From assembly GCF_002927275.1 (NCBI RefSeq), contig NZ_PRKW01000004.1, positions 465,037-529,036 on the forward strand: a stretch of 64,000 bases of DNA, given 5' to 3'. Source of the DNA: Arthrobacter pityocampae. GTDB taxonomy: Bacteria; Actinomycetota; Actinomycetes; Actinomycetales; Micrococcaceae. Positions 17,618 to 26,381 of the stretch are shown one piece after another. A program made the position numbers and the translations under genes. Position 1 is the stretch's first letter. Every line of letters starts with the position of its first letter. The notes below the pieces were generated by a model, which had not been told where the DNA came from, ran no database searches, and saw nothing but the letters and a program-made list of their open reading frames with translations.

Positions 17618-19687
17618 TCAGGGAGTCCGGACGCGGGGAGACTCGGCGGCCGCGACCAGCGGGACGCCCTCGGGTAGCTGGTCCGGCACGCCGGGAAGGC
17701 TGACCGTGAACTCGGCGCCGCCTCCCTCGACGTTGCGGACCCTGATCCACCCCCCGTGGCTCTCGGCGATCCGCCGGCAGATGGCCAGGCCCAGACCTGT
17801 CCCCGTGGCCTGCTTCAGCCCGTTCTCGGAGCGGTGGAACTCCTCGAACACGCGCTCGAGGTCCGTGCCCGGGATGCCGATGCCGTTGTCACGTACGTGG
17901 ACCTCGGTCCTGCCGCTCGAGGGATCCATCGAGGTGGAGACCACGACCTCCCCCGAACCGTCGGTCCGCCCGTACTTCATGGCGTTGCCCACGAGGTTCT
18001 CCATGAGCTGCAGGAAGAGCCGCTCGTCCGCGTACACCGGATGCGGTGCGCGGACGTCGAAGCGCATGTCGGGCAGCCGGGTGCCGGGCAGCGCGGTCCG
18101 CAGGTCGATGATCCCGTCGACCACCCGCCCGACGTCGATCCTCGAGGCGGTCAGCCGCTCCTCCTTCGCCAGGCTGTAGGTGAGGAGGTTCCGGATGAGG
18201 TTCCGCATGCGGAGACTCGCCTGCTGCAGGCGCACGATGCTCGCCTGGCGTTCGGAGGCCGGCAGGTCCGGATCCTCGAGCATCTCGAGCCAGCCGTCGA
18301 AGACCGTCAGGGGCGTCAGGAGGTCATGGGCGACGACGGACGCGAAGCGGCCGAGGTCCCGCTGGTGCGTCCGCTCGTCGGTCACGTTCCGCAGCACCAC
18401 GAGCGCCCCGCGGCCGCCGGGCAGCGGCATCGCATCGACGGAGAGATGCACCAGCTCGCCGGAGCGGTGCGCGAGGTCGAGGTCCATCCGCTCCGTCGCC
18501 TCGCCCTGGAGGGCCAGCGTCAGCGGGTTGCCGGCCTCCTCGAGCCGCTGCCCGTCGGGACGGGTGACCTCGTAGTCGCGCCGCCACACCTCTCCGGGGC
18601 GGGCCGTCCCCGGCCCGAGCCACCGCTCGCTGGCGGCGTTCTGGAAGATCAGCCGGCGGTCCGGTCCCGCGACGAGGACGCCGTCGTTCATGCGACCGAT
18701 CACGAGGTCACGCAGTTCCGCGGAGGCCTTCGCCTCATCGGTGGCCCGGTACAGGTTGGCGATCAGGCGGCGCCGCTCGTCCATGCTGAGGGCCAGCACG
18801 GCGGACAGGGAGAAGGTGATGAACATGAAGGACTGCGCCACATAGGCGCCGGTACCCGGGGCCAGGTCCTGGAACGGGCCGAGGCCGGCCAGGGTGAAGA
18901 GGACGAGGATCGCCCCGCTCACCAGGGCGTGCAGCATGGCCCACCCCGGGCGCAGCCGGAGCCCGGCCCACATGTGCGCGGGGATGGTGGTGTACGCGAT
19001 CGGCAGGGCGGACCCCGCACCGAAGGTGACGACGTAGACCAGCACGGACACGAGAACGAGGAGGGCGTATTCGGCGCGCCTGGCGCTGGTGGTCGGTGGC
19101 GGGCGCTCGCCCCGGGCGCGGGCCGCGATGCTCGCTGCCGCGATGATGCCGAGGGCTCCGATCGCGGTGAGCGACACGGCGTGCCGGACCAGCCATGGGA
19201 TGAAGGCCGCGAACGGATCGGGACCGCCGTCGAGCGCGACGCCGAGGACGATGACGAGAGCGCCGACGGAACACGCGCCGAGCGCCACCAGGCCGAGGCG
19301 GAGGTAGTCCCCGACGGTCCTCACGGCCGCGGACGGCACCAGTCGCCGGAAGAAGTAGACGGCGACCGCGGTCTGGACGATGGTGCCGGCCGCGACCGCG
19401 ACGGCCAGCAGAGGATTGAGACCGGTGGCCAGGTTCACCGCGGCCAGGAGCGGCAGGGTGGCGGCGAGGGCGACGGCGAGAACGCGCCGGGTGCGTGAGG
19501 CCCACAACGCCCAGAGGAAGGTGATGCCTGCCGCGGGCCAGACCAGGGCGAAGCTGGAGGATTCGAAGGTCGTGAAGCGTCCGACGAGGGCTGCCGCCAC
19601 GAGGATCGCGGCGAAGACCGCATGCACGGCCACGGGAGGCATCCGTGTCAGCCCCCCAGCGACCGTCTGCATCCGCCCCTCGACCAT
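17618..19687 (-). CDS. Sensor histidine kinase with MASE1 membrane domain and PAS domain
   Basis: A 689-residue kinase. The N-terminal 300 residues form a MASE1-type region with about eight hydrophobic helices, including SSSFALVWPAAGITFLWAL. A PAS domain (about 330-440: MNDGVLVAGPDRRLIFQNAASERWLG) follows, then HisKA with the phospho-acceptor in ASVVAHDLLTPLTVF, and a HATPase domain with N-box ENLVGNAMKYG, G1 RDNGIGIPG and G2 GTGLGLAICRRIAESHGG. No response regulator lies next to it, so it is an orphan kinase. The signal sensed is unknown. The internal ATG at codon 6 is an alternative start. Confidence 0.9.
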   Translation of the reverse strand: MVEGRMQTVAGGLTRMPPVAVHAVFAAILVAAALVGRFTTFESSSFALVWPAAGITFLWALWASRTRRVLAVALAATLPLLAAVNLATGLNPLLAVAVAAGTIVQTAVAVYFFRRLVPSAAVRTVGDYLRLGLVALGACSVGALVIVLGVALDGGPDPFAAFIPWLVRHAVSLTAIGALGIIAAASIAARARGERPPPTTSARRAEYALLVLVSVLVYVVTFGAGSALPIAYTTIPAHMWAGLRLRPGWAMLHALVSGAILVLFTLAGLGPFQDLAPGTGAYVAQSFMFITFSLSAVLALSMDERRRLIANLYRATDEAKASAELRDLVIGRMNDGVLVAGPDRRLIFQNAASERWLGPGTARPGEVWRRDYEVTRPDGQRLEEAGNPLTLALQGEATERMDLDLAHRSGELVHLSVDAMPLPGGRGALVVLRNVTDERTHQRDLGRFASVVAHDLLTPLTVFDGWLEMLEDPDLPASERQASIVRLQQASLRMRNLIRNLLTYSLAKEERLTASRIDVGRVVDGIIDLRTALPGTRLPDMRFDVRAPHPVYADERLFLQLMENLVGNAMKYGRTDGSGEVVVSTSMDPSSGRTEVHVRDNGIGIPGTDLERVFEEFHRSENGLKQATGTGLGLAICRRIAESHGGWIRVRNVEGGGAEFTVSLPGVPDQLPEGVPLVAAAESPRVRTP

Positions 19688-19817
19688 CCCATCTCGTGCC
19701 GGTTCCTGCGTCCCGCAGTCGAGACCGGACCCTGCGGAGGCGGCCGGAAAGATGCCACCGACAGACAGTTTACTTGCTACCCCGACATCCTGCCCGCTCC
19801 CACGCCTGCCAGGGCGC

Positions 19818-19847
19818 GGCGGTCGGCCCCTGCCCGGGACGACCGCC
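19818..19847 (-). terminator. Candidate terminator downstream of the histidine kinase promoter region / upstream of ADH stop side
   Basis: GGCGGTCG (19818-19825) and CGACCGCC (19840-19847) form an 8-bp inverted repeat 14 nt before the ADH stop boundary at 19861, on its downstream side. It probably ends the alcohol dehydrogenase transcript. The stem is short, so confidence is limited. Confidence 0.45.
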
Positions 19848-19860
19848 GTCGGCGTGCCGT

Positions 19861-20904
19861 CTAGCCCAGGGTGGCCGTGTCGATCACGAAGCGGTAGCGG
19901 ACGTCCGAGGAGAGGACGCGCTCGTAGGCCTCATTGATGGCGTCGGCGGAGATCAGTTCGATCTCCGGGGCGATGCCGTGTTCGGCGCAGAAGTCGAGCA
20001 TCTCCTGCGTCTCCCGGATGCCGCCGATCCCCGATCCCGCGAAGGAGCGCCGCTGGTTGAACAGCGTGAACACGTGGAGGGGGAGGGCGTCCGCGGGAGC
20101 TCCCACGTTGACCATGGTCCCGTTCAGGCCGAGCAGGCCGAGGTGCGCATCCAGGTCGATCTTGGCGCTCACCGTGTTGATGATGAGGTCGAAGGTGTTC
20201 GTGAGCTGCTTGAAGGTGTCGGGGTCGCTCGTGGCGTAGTAGTGCTCGGCGCCGAACCGCTTGCCGTCCTCCTGCTTGCTGAGGCTCTGCGAGAGGACCG
20301 TGACCTCGGCGCCCATCGCGGAGGCGATCTTGACGGCCATGTGCCCGAGTCCGCCCATGCCGACGACCGCGACCTTCTTGCCCGGGCCCGCGTTCCAGTG
20401 GGACAGCGGCGAGTAGGTCGTGATGCCGGCGCACAGCAGGGGCGCTGCGGCCTCGTAGGGGATGCTCTCGGGCACGGTGAGGACGAAGTCCTCGTCGACC
20501 ACGATGTGCGTCGAGTAGCCGCCCTGCGTGATCGTGCCGTCGCGGTCCGTGGCCCCGTAGGTCCCGACGTTGCCGTTCAGGCAGTACTGCTCCTCGCCCT
20601 GCTGGCAGTTGGCGCACTCGCGGCAGGAGTTCACCATGCAGCCGACACCCACGCGGTCGCCGACCTTGTGGCGGGTCGCCTCACTGCCGACTTCCTCGAC
20701 GACGCCCACGATCTCGTGCCCGACCGTCAGCGGGTACTGCTGGGGCCCCCATTCGCCGCGCACGGTGTGGATGTCCGAGTGGCAGATCCCGGCGTAGGCG
20801 ATCTTGATCAGGACGTCCTTCGCGCCGACATCGCGGCGCTCGATGGTCGTGGGGATGAGCGGGTCCGTGGCGGACGGTGCTGCATAGGCCTTGACGGTCT
20901 TCAT
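19861..20904 (-). CDS. Zinc-dependent NAD(P)-alcohol dehydrogenase (YahK/CAD group)
   Basis: A 347-residue MDR-family enzyme. The catalytic zinc site is seen in [15 protein letters not shown] and VGHEIVGVV. Four structural-zinc cysteines are in the stretch [17 protein letters not shown]. The Rossmann motif is [14 protein letters not shown]. The pattern matches broad-range aldehyde reductases such as E. coli YahK and cinnamyl-alcohol dehydrogenases, usually NADPH-linked. It is divergent from the flavin disulfide reductase gene. It probably detoxifies aldehydes. Confidence 0.92.
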   Translation of the reverse strand: MKTVKAYAAPSATDPLIPTTIERRDVGAKDVLIKIAYAGICHSDIHTVRGEWGPQQYPLTVGHEIVGVVEEVGSEATRHKVGDRVGVGCMVNSCRECANCQQGEEQYCLNGNVGTYGATDRDGTITQGGYSTHIVVDEDFVLTVPESIPYEAAAPLLCAGITTYSPLSHWNAGPGKKVAVVGMGGLGHMAVKIASAMGAEVTVLSQSLSKQEDGKRFGAEHYYATSDPDTFKQLTNTFDLIINTVSAKIDLDAHLGLLGLNGTMVNVGAPADALPLHVFTLFNQRRSFAGSGIGGIRETQEMLDFCAEHGIAPEIELISADAINEAYERVLSSDVRYRFVIDTATLG

Positions 20905-21245
20905 GGGGTTCCTCCTGGGGAATCGGGGGGCTCGCCCCGCAGGGTTGCGGGGCGGAAGTCTGCGGGCTGCCGTCCGTGCGGCGGGTGGGACACTGCCTGC
21001 TGTCCGGCGATGCGGGAGCCGGCGGGCGGGACCTCACGTACGGAGATCTGCCTCCGATCCAACGGTACGTCCGATCGCAGGCGCATGGGACCACCGGGGC
21101 CTCGGCCCGGGCGGACCCGGACGTGCCCTATGCTGTGCGCCCGAGTACCCCGGCCCGCGTGGGCCGGTGCAGGACGCATTGTGGCCCGGACGGCATCCGG
21201 TGGAGGATGGGACGACCCCCGACGGACGACCTCAAGGAGCACCCC
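20905..21245. other. 341-bp divergent intergenic region
   Basis: It separates the alcohol dehydrogenase (minus) from the flavin disulfide reductase (plus). The open frames crossing it lack ribosome-binding sites and are extensions of neighbours. TATGCT near 21130 could be a -10 element for the plus-strand gene, but no good -35 accompanies it. I see no repeat or convincing operator. Confidence 0.4.
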
Positions 21246-22616
21246 ATGGACTACACCTTCGATGTCCTCGTCATCGGCGGTGGGCCCGCCGGCATGGCGG
21301 CCGCCACCCGCGCGGCCGAGCTCGGGGCCCGGACCGCCGTCGTCGAACGGTCGGCGCTCGGCGGGACGTGCGTGAACTCGGGATGCGTCCCCACGCGCGT
21401 GCTCGCCAAGACCGCGCGGCTGTTCCGCGAGGTCCGCACGGCCTACGACTACGGGATCGTCGTCGCCGAACCGTCCGTCGACTGGGACAAGACGGTGCAG
21501 CGGGTCCGCGCCACGGTGGCCCGGGTACTCGACGCCAAGGGCTACGGTGCCACGATGGAACGCCTCGCCATCGAGCTCATCGAGGGCGACGCCGAACTCA
21601 CGGGCGAGCACACCGTCGTCGTGGACGGGAGGGAGGTCACGGCCGCCGCCATCATCCTGTGCATCGGCGGCAGCGGCCGCCGCCTGCCCATCGAGGGCGC
21701 CGAGCACGCCTTCCTGCCGCACGAGGTCCTGGAGCTCCCCGATCTGCCCGCCACCGTCGCCATCATCGGTGGCGGACACACCGGGGCCCAGATGACCACC
21801 ATCTTCGATGCCATGGGGTCGGAGGTCCTCCTCCTCGACGTCGCACCGCGCATCCTGATGACGGAGGACGAGGACGTCGCGGACGCGGTCACCGCGAGCT
21901 TCCGGGGCCGGGGCATCCGGGTGGAGGCCGGCATCAGCGGCGTCGACAGCATCCGCCGGGACGACGGCGGCCTGAACCTCACCTGGCAGCGGGACGACGA
22001 GCCGGAGTCCATCACCGTGGACGCCGTCGTCATGGCCACCGGGTGGCCCGCGAATCTCGGTGGCCTGGGCCTCGACGCCGCGGGTGTCCGGACCGCCCGC
22101 TCCTTCATCCCGGTGGACGACTACCTGCGCTCCAACGTGCCCCACATCTTCGTCGCGGGCGATGCGAACGGCAGCAGCATGCTGGTGCAGGCGGCCGTGT
22201 TCGAGGGTGAGACCGCGGCCGAGAACGCCGTGATGGGTGCCATGCGCACCACGCCGCACCACCTCCTGCCCGAGGGCGGCTTCACCGACCCGGACTACGC
22301 CGGGGTGGGGCTGACGGAGGCCCAGGCGAGGGGCCGTGACGTCGAGTGCCACGCCGTGACCGTGCCGTATGCCGCCGCCGAGCGCCCCATCATCGACGAC
22401 CGCGAGCAGGGTTTCCTCAAGCTCGTGATCGACCGGCGCCGCGAGCTGATCCTCGGCGCGCATGCGGTGGGCGAGAACGCCGTCGAGCTCATCACCGCGG
22501 TGGCTGCGGCCATGGCGGCGGGTACTGATCTCGCGACGCTGGCCCGGGTGAAGTTCGCCTACCCCACGTACGGCGCGATCATCGGACAGGCGGCCAGGGC
22601 CGGCCTCCACAGCTGA
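21246..22616 (+). CDS. Class I pyridine nucleotide-disulfide oxidoreductase
   Basis: A 456-residue FAD/NAD(P) enzyme. FAD-binding GGGPAGMAAATRAAELG is followed by the redox-active disulfide GGTCVNSGCVPTRVLAK (Cys-x4-Cys), an NAD(P)-binding GGGHTGAQ and the second FAD motif FVAGDANG. The C-terminal dimerisation domain is present. The ATG at 21246 follows AAGGAGCACCCC. The family includes dihydrolipoamide, mycothione and mercuric reductases. The C-terminus lacks the His-x4-Glu (HPTxxE) motif of lipoamide and mycothione reductases (it has FAYPTYGA), and the CC tail of MerA is absent, so the substrate is undefined. Confidence 0.85.
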   Translation: MDYTFDVLVIGGGPAGMAAATRAAELGARTAVVERSALGGTCVNSGCVPTRVLAKTARLFREVRTAYDYGIVVAEPSVDWDKTVQRVRATVARVLDAKGYGATMERLAIELIEGDAELTGEHTVVVDGREVTAAAIILCIGGSGRRLPIEGAEHAFLPHEVLELPDLPATVAIIGGGHTGAQMTTIFDAMGSEVLLLDVAPRILMTEDEDVADAVTASFRGRGIRVEAGISGVDSIRRDDGGLNLTWQRDDEPESITVDAVVMATGWPANLGGLGLDAAGVRTARSFIPVDDYLRSNVPHIFVAGDANGSSMLVQAAVFEGETAAENAVMGAMRTTPHHLLPEGGFTDPDYAGVGLTEAQARGRDVECHAVTVPYAAAERPIIDDREQGFLKLVIDRRRELILGAHAVGENAVELITAVAAAMAAGTDLATLARVKFAYPTYGAIIGQAARAGLHS

Positions 22617-22658
22617 CCCGATACCCGACCCGGGGCTGAAGCCGCCGGGCGTGCCGCC

Positions 22659-23276
22659 TCAGGGGGTGCGGGCCAGCGTCCGGTACTGCGGGTTCTCCTG
22701 CAGGAAACGCCGGGCCGCGGAGCACCCGGCGACGAGGTCCAGTCGGCGCTTGTGGGCGCTGAGGACCGCGTGGCGCACCAGCGCCCCGCCGAGGCCGCGG
22801 CGCTCGGACCCCGGCAGCTCGACCAGGGCCTGCAACGTCAGCCGGCCGCCGGCCAGCGCGTATTCGAGGTAGGCGGCGAGACCGCCGTCGACGAACAGTT
22901 CGAACCGCGAGCCGAGGACCGAGTCCTTGAAGACCTCCCGGGACGCGGAGGTCCCGGTGCGGGCGTCCCGCCGGGCCCGCCGCTCGATCTCGCCGACCGC
23001 CGCCGCATACCGCTCCCGGGCCTGGTCGGGCGGGAAGGCGTCGTCGACCAGGCGGAACATCCTGTCCGCGAGGCCGCGGAGCTCGGCTAGGGTCGCGGTG
23101 CCGACGTCGAAGCCCGCGGCATCCGCCAGCCACTGCGCCTCGCGCTCCCGCTTGGTGGGAGGCACGACGGCGTCGACGCCGGGATCGCCACTGAAGGCCG
23201 GCTCGGAGGGCAGGGCGTGCAGTGCGCCGCCACCGGCTGTGCCGGTGACCGCCGCGCCGGGCGAGGGTTCTGTCAT
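22659..23276 (-). CDS. GNAT-family N-acetyltransferase
   Basis: A 205-residue protein with a variable N-terminus and a C-terminal GNAT-like domain: LTLQALVELPGSERRGLGGALVRHAVLSAHKRRLDLVAG, where RRGLGGAL corresponds to the acetyl-CoA-binding Q/RxxGxG/A loop. It ends RRFLQENPQYRTLARTP. The start at 23276 is the likely one, but no strong ribosome-binding site is visible. The substrate is unknown. It is divergent from the acidic repeat protein gene. Confidence 0.7.
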   Translation of the reverse strand: MTEPSPGAAVTGTAGGGALHALPSEPAFSGDPGVDAVVPPTKREREAQWLADAAGFDVGTATLAELRGLADRMFRLVDDAFPPDQARERYAAAVGEIERRARRDARTGTSASREVFKDSVLGSRFELFVDGGLAAYLEYALAGGRLTLQALVELPGSERRGLGGALVRHAVLSAHKRRLDLVAGCSAARRFLQENPQYRTLARTP

Positions 23277-23382
23277 GGAGGATCCGATGGTCGTCAGGAA
23301 CCGGGGCCTGCTGCTAGACCGCGGCAGGAGGAACGCTAACCGATACCACCCCCAAAAGACACGGGCCGGTGCCGCACTGCTA

Positions 23383-23409
23383 CCCTTGCAGCCATCCACA
23401 TTGCAAGGG
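23383..23409. promoter_or_regulatory. Inverted repeat in divergent region
   Basis: CCCTTGCA (23383-23390) and TGCAAGGG (23402-23409) are perfect 8-bp arms around 11 bp, 28 bp upstream of the ATG at 23437. This may be an operator or a leader hairpin; I cannot tell which. Confidence 0.4.
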
Positions 23410-23436
23410 CACTTGGTTCTTGCAGGATCGGCAGGA

Positions 23437-23844
23437 ATGGCGAGGGCGATGATCGACAAGAAATTCACCGTGACCGAGGAGTCGACGAGCAAGCATCCGC
23501 ACGACTGGGGGCGCGCCATGGCGGTGGCCATCAGCCGCCTGACCGACCTGGCGCGGGAGGCCGGGGACCCGGTCCACGACGAGGCGCTCATCGGCGAGGA
23601 CCTCCAACTGTTCGTGGCGGACACCGAGGACGGCGTGAACATCACCATGTCCTGGACCCCTGGAGAGCAGGGCCCGCCGCCCGCCGGGACAGCCGAACAG
23701 CACGACGACGCCCTCGGAGACGACAGTGCCTCCGACCAGCGCAGCAACGCCCCGGGCGACGACCTGCGTGACAGCACGGGCGACAGCACCGGCGACGACC
23801 TGCGTGACAGCACGGGCGACAGCACCGACGGAGACGGTCGATGA
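23437..23844 (+). CDS. Small acidic protein with C-terminal tandem repeat, unknown function
   Basis: A 135-residue protein (or 131 if the ATG at 23449 is used) that I do not recognise. The N-terminal 85 residues look folded (KFTVTEESTSKHPHDWGRAMAVAISRLTDLAREAG). The rest is a disordered Asp/Ser/Gly-rich tail containing a perfect duplication of GDDLRDSTGDST, encoded by an exact 36-bp tandem repeat. Codon use matches the neighbours. Downstream, 96 bp away on the same strand, is the DUF6480-like membrane protein gene. Confidence 0.6.
   Translation: MARAMIDKKFTVTEESTSKHPHDWGRAMAVAISRLTDLAREAGDPVHDEALIGEDLQLFVADTEDGVNITMSWTPGEQGPPPAGTAEQHDDALGDDSASDQRSNAPGDDLRDSTGDSTGDDLRDSTGDSTDGDGR
23755..23826 (+). 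repeat. 36-bp perfect tandem duplication
   Basis: Two identical 36-bp units (23755-23790 and 23791-23826) lie inside the coding region, each adding 12 acidic residues. Exact identity suggests a recent slippage event and possible length variation between strains. Confidence 0.9.
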
Positions 23845-23940
23845 GCGCAAGTCCGGGCCGCCGGACGCATCGATAAGCAGACTGATGATCTTGTGCGTAG
23901 GGTGGGGACCAAGCACCCGGCCAACTACGTGGAGGACAGC

Positions 23941-24210
23941 ATGAGCGAACGGAAGAATCCCGACCCGTCGAACGCGGGAAACCCCGACCCGGAGAACATG
24001 AACCTGACGGGCCTCGAACCCGGAGGGGGCGTCCCCCCGGGCGAGACGCCCCCCGGCGAGGCCAGCACCACCTGGCAGCAGCCGACCGTCGAGAACAAGA
24101 CCCAGTCCAAGACCGTCACCGGCCTCTGGATCGGCGTTCTCGCCGTCGTCGTCCTCCTGGTCCTGCTGTTCATCGTCGGGAACATCGTCGGACTGTTCAA
24201 CCTGACCTGA
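23941..24210 (+). CDS. Small single-pass membrane protein, DUF6480-like
   Basis: An 89-residue protein. A Pro/Gly-rich N-terminus (NLTGLEPGGGVPPGETPPGEAS) resembles the actinobacterial DUF6480 family by memory of its conserved LEPGGGVPPGETPP block. One C-terminal transmembrane helix follows (GLWIGVLAVVVLLVLLFIVGNIVG, about residues 62-85). A GGAGG ribosome-binding site lies 7 nt upstream of the ATG. The function is unknown. A strong bidirectional hairpin follows. Confidence 0.8.
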   Translation: MSERKNPDPSNAGNPDPENMNLTGLEPGGGVPPGETPPGEASTTWQQPTVENKTQSKTVTGLWIGVLAVVVLLVLLFIVGNIVGLFNLT

Positions 24211-24222
24211 TCGGACCCGAGC

Positions 24223-24259
24223 CGACGAAGCCCCCGTCCGGTGGACGGGGGCTTCGTCG
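24223..24259. terminator. Bidirectional terminator between convergent genes
   Basis: A 17-bp perfect stem (24223-24239 with 24243-24259) and a 3-nt loop, lying 13 nt past the stop of the plus-strand gene and 15 nt past the stop of the minus-strand PRC-barrel gene. It can serve both. Confidence 0.88.
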
Positions 24260-24273
24260 TGCAGGGCCTGAGA

Positions 24274-24597
24274 TCAGGCGTCGGCGCCGTCGCGCAGCCC
24301 GTAGTGGTCGATCAGCGCCGTCTCCTCCTCCGGGGAGAGCTCGATGCTGCTGTTGGCGTTCGGCGCGTCGGAGATCTCCTTCCTCGTCCACGCGAGGTGC
24401 AGGTCGTCGCCCTCGAAGCGGGAGTTCGCCAGGGGCACGTAGTGCTTGCGCGAGTTGAGCAGGCCGAGGGAGACCGTGACCCAGGCGGGGATGCCCGATT
24501 CCTTCTCGAGGTGGACGTCGTTGACGTCGCCGAGCTTCTTGCCCTTGCTGTCCCAGGCCGTCGCGGCCTGGAGTTTCTGGATTTCGGCCTGAGCCAT
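24274..24597 (-). CDS. PRC-barrel domain protein
   Basis: A 107-residue protein. The PRC-barrel core is at residues 8-80: AATAWDSKGKKLGDVNDVHLEKESGIPAWVTVSLGLLNSRKHYVPL. It ends in a short acidic helix (SPEEETALIDHYG). PRC-barrel proteins occur in photosynthetic reaction centres, RimM and many stand-alone stress proteins. In this lineage they are often paired with stress genes of unknown function. Cytosolic, with no cysteine. Confidence 0.85.
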   Translation of the reverse strand: MAQAEIQKLQAATAWDSKGKKLGDVNDVHLEKESGIPAWVTVSLGLLNSRKHYVPLANSRFEGDDLHLAWTRKEISDAPNANSSIELSPEEETALIDHYGLRDGADA

Positions 24598-24690
24598 CGG
24601 GGGTTCCCTTCAGTGGACGAGATGCGGGTCGCTTCCCATTCCAGCCCAGATCCCCGTCGGGGGCAATCGGAGCATGGGGTGCGGTCCTGC

Positions 24691-25746
24691 TCAGGCCTTG
24701 TCGGCGGCCTCGCCGAGCAGCGGCAGGAAGCGGTCGAGCGCCCAGGGCAGGCTCAGCGGGTTGGCGGCGGAGACGGACAGCGTCAGCGTGTTGTCACTGT
24801 CCGCCACGAGCGCTCCGCTCTCCACCGCGGGGATCTGCTTCAGCAGCGGATCCACGGAGATGGCGTCCCTGGTGGCGCCGTCCGGCACCCAGGTGACGAA
24901 GACGTCCGAGTCCAGCTCGTCGGCGCGCTCGGCCGACCACGGGATGAAGAACTCCGTGGAGTCCTTGGTGTTCTCGGTGACGACGTCGGCCTGGACCATG
25001 CCGAGCTCGCTCAGGAAGCGCGGGCGGTTGTCGTTGGCGGTGTAGATGCTGACGCCGTCGGCGCTGGCCGGCTCGAGGTTGCCGTAGATGAACGTCGTGC
25101 CTTCCAGCTGCGGGTACTCGGCGGCGGCCTCCGCGATGGCCTGTTCCGTCTCGGTCACGAGCTGTTCGGCGTCGTCGGACAGCCCCAGGGCGTCACCGAT
25201 CATGCGCGTGGAGTCCTGCCAGGCCGTGCCGTAGGCGACCTCCGGATAGGCGACGACCGGGGCGATCTTGCTCAGGGTGTCGTAGTCCTCCCGGGAGAGC
25301 CCGGAGTACGCGGCGAGGATGACGTCGGGGTTCGTGGCGGCGATGTCGTCGAAGGCGATGCCGTCGGTCTCGGAGTACTGGGCGGGGGCGTTCTCGGTGC
25401 CGATGGCGGCACCGAGTTCCTCGAGCCGGGCGTCCTTCCAGGGGGTGGATCCGTTCTCGTTGCCGCCGTACGTATCGGTGGGCATCCCCACGGGCACGAC
25501 ACCGAGCGCCAGGGACACGTCCGCGTTCACCCAGGAGACCGTCGCCACGCGCTCGGGCTGCTCGGTGAGCGTGGTCTCGCCGAAGGCATGGTCGATGGTC
25601 ACGGGGAACGCCCCGGCGTCGGCCGACGCACCGGCGCCGGAGGCTGCATCCGAGCCGCCGTCGGCCGGGCCCGTGGAGCAGGCGGACAGGGACAAAGCGG
25701 TGATCGCGGCGGCGGCCACGAGTCTGCGCAGGCGAGTGGGGGCCAT
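24691..25746 (-). CDS. Iron-siderophore ABC transporter substrate-binding lipoprotein
   Basis: A 351-residue periplasmic-binding protein of the FecB/TroA-like class. The lipoprotein signal peptide ends LSLSAC with Cys23 as the lipidation site. The mature domain has TIDHAFGETTLTEQPERVATVSW, the usual beginning of siderophore-binding proteins. The ATG at 25746 is chosen because it starts the signal peptide; frames further upstream read through the iron box. The box 44-62 bp upstream is almost identical to that of the permease-ATPase operon at 10059-14081, so this is the probable binding partner of that importer despite 10.6 kb of separation. Confidence 0.93.
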   Translation of the reverse strand: MAPTRLRRLVAAAAITALSLSACSTGPADGGSDAASGAGASADAGAFPVTIDHAFGETTLTEQPERVATVSWVNADVSLALGVVPVGMPTDTYGGNENGSTPWKDARLEELGAAIGTENAPAQYSETDGIAFDDIAATNPDVILAAYSGLSREDYDTLSKIAPVVAYPEVAYGTAWQDSTRMIGDALGLSDDAEQLVTETEQAIAEAAAEYPQLEGTTFIYGNLEPASADGVSIYTANDNRPRFLSELGMVQADVVTENTKDSTEFFIPWSAERADELDSDVFVTWVPDGATRDAISVDPLLKQIPAVESGALVADSDNTLTLSVSAANPLSLPWALDRFLPLLGEAADKA

Positions 25747-25789
25747 GAGGTTCCTTGACTTCGGTGGCCCTGAGGGGCCGGAATGGGGT

Positions 25790-25808
25790 AGAAGTAAGGC
25801 TAACCTAA
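25790..25808. promoter_or_regulatory. Iron box of the siderophore-binding protein gene
   Basis: It contains AGGCTAACCTAA and matches the consensus TTAGGTTAGGCTAACCTAA at 15 of 19 positions. The 13-base block GAAGTAAGGCTAACCTA is shared with the box at 14109-14127, evidence for co-regulation by the same DtxR-family repressor. Confidence 0.87.
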
Positions 25809-25846
25809 GCTCATTGGAATTACGAAATGTTCTTGTTGCGTAATCC

Positions 25847-26269
25847 TCAGCCCTCGCGGGCCTTGCGCGTCTCCCGGGCGTTCGCCTTCTGGAGCGCGTC
25901 GACGAGTTCGGCCTTCGACATGGTGGACCGGCCCGGCACGTCGAGCTTCCGGGCGAGCTCGTAGAGATGCTTCCTGGACGCGTTGGCGTCCACGCCGCCG
26001 GCCGTGCGCCCGCCCTCGGCGCCATGACCGGCGGCCTGCGCGTCGGAGGGCCCCTTCTCGTCCTTCGGCTCCCAGTGGTCGCCCACCTTCTCGAAGCCGT
26101 GCTTCAGGGAGGCGAACGCCGTGCGGCGGGCCCGCTCCCCGTCTCCGTACTGCTCCTCCGCGGCGTCGAGGGTTGCGGCGAACGTGTCCTGGGCCTTCTC
26201 GTCGGAGCGCTGGAGCGTGCTCGGGAGCGTCTCGGACCTGACCTTGCCGTCCTTCGTGAAGCGGGGCAT
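25847..26269 (-). CDS. ChaB-domain protein with C-terminal Rho_N/SAP-like motif
   Basis: A 140-residue protein. The ChaB-type part (residues 10-70) includes LPSTLQRSDEKAQDTFAATLDAAEEQYGDGERARRTAFASLKHGFEKVGDHWEPKD. A Gly/Ala linker follows. The C-terminal helix pair SRKHLYELARKLDVPGRSTMSKAELVDALQKAN is a Rho_N or SAP-like nucleic-acid-binding motif. The ATG at 26269 gives the family N-terminus. E. coli ChaB is linked to cation transport regulation, but the fused motif suggests nucleic-acid binding here. Cytosolic, highly charged. Confidence 0.82.
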   Translation of the reverse strand: MPRFTKDGKVRSETLPSTLQRSDEKAQDTFAATLDAAEEQYGDGERARRTAFASLKHGFEKVGDHWEPKDEKGPSDAQAAGHGAEGGRTAGGVDANASRKHLYELARKLDVPGRSTMSKAELVDALQKANARETRKAREG

Positions 26270-26381
26270 CGCTGCATCCTTCCGGGTAGGGCAGCCCTCC
26301 GTGCGTTCGGGCTGCCGAGAGTACGGGACAAACCGGCGTCGACGGTGGGCTTTCCTGCCTTGTCGGCGGGGAACGACGGCG

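Noticed and set aside
20901-22610. 569-codon open frame on the minus strand
   Set aside because: It is antisense to the disulfide reductase, with no recognisable domain.
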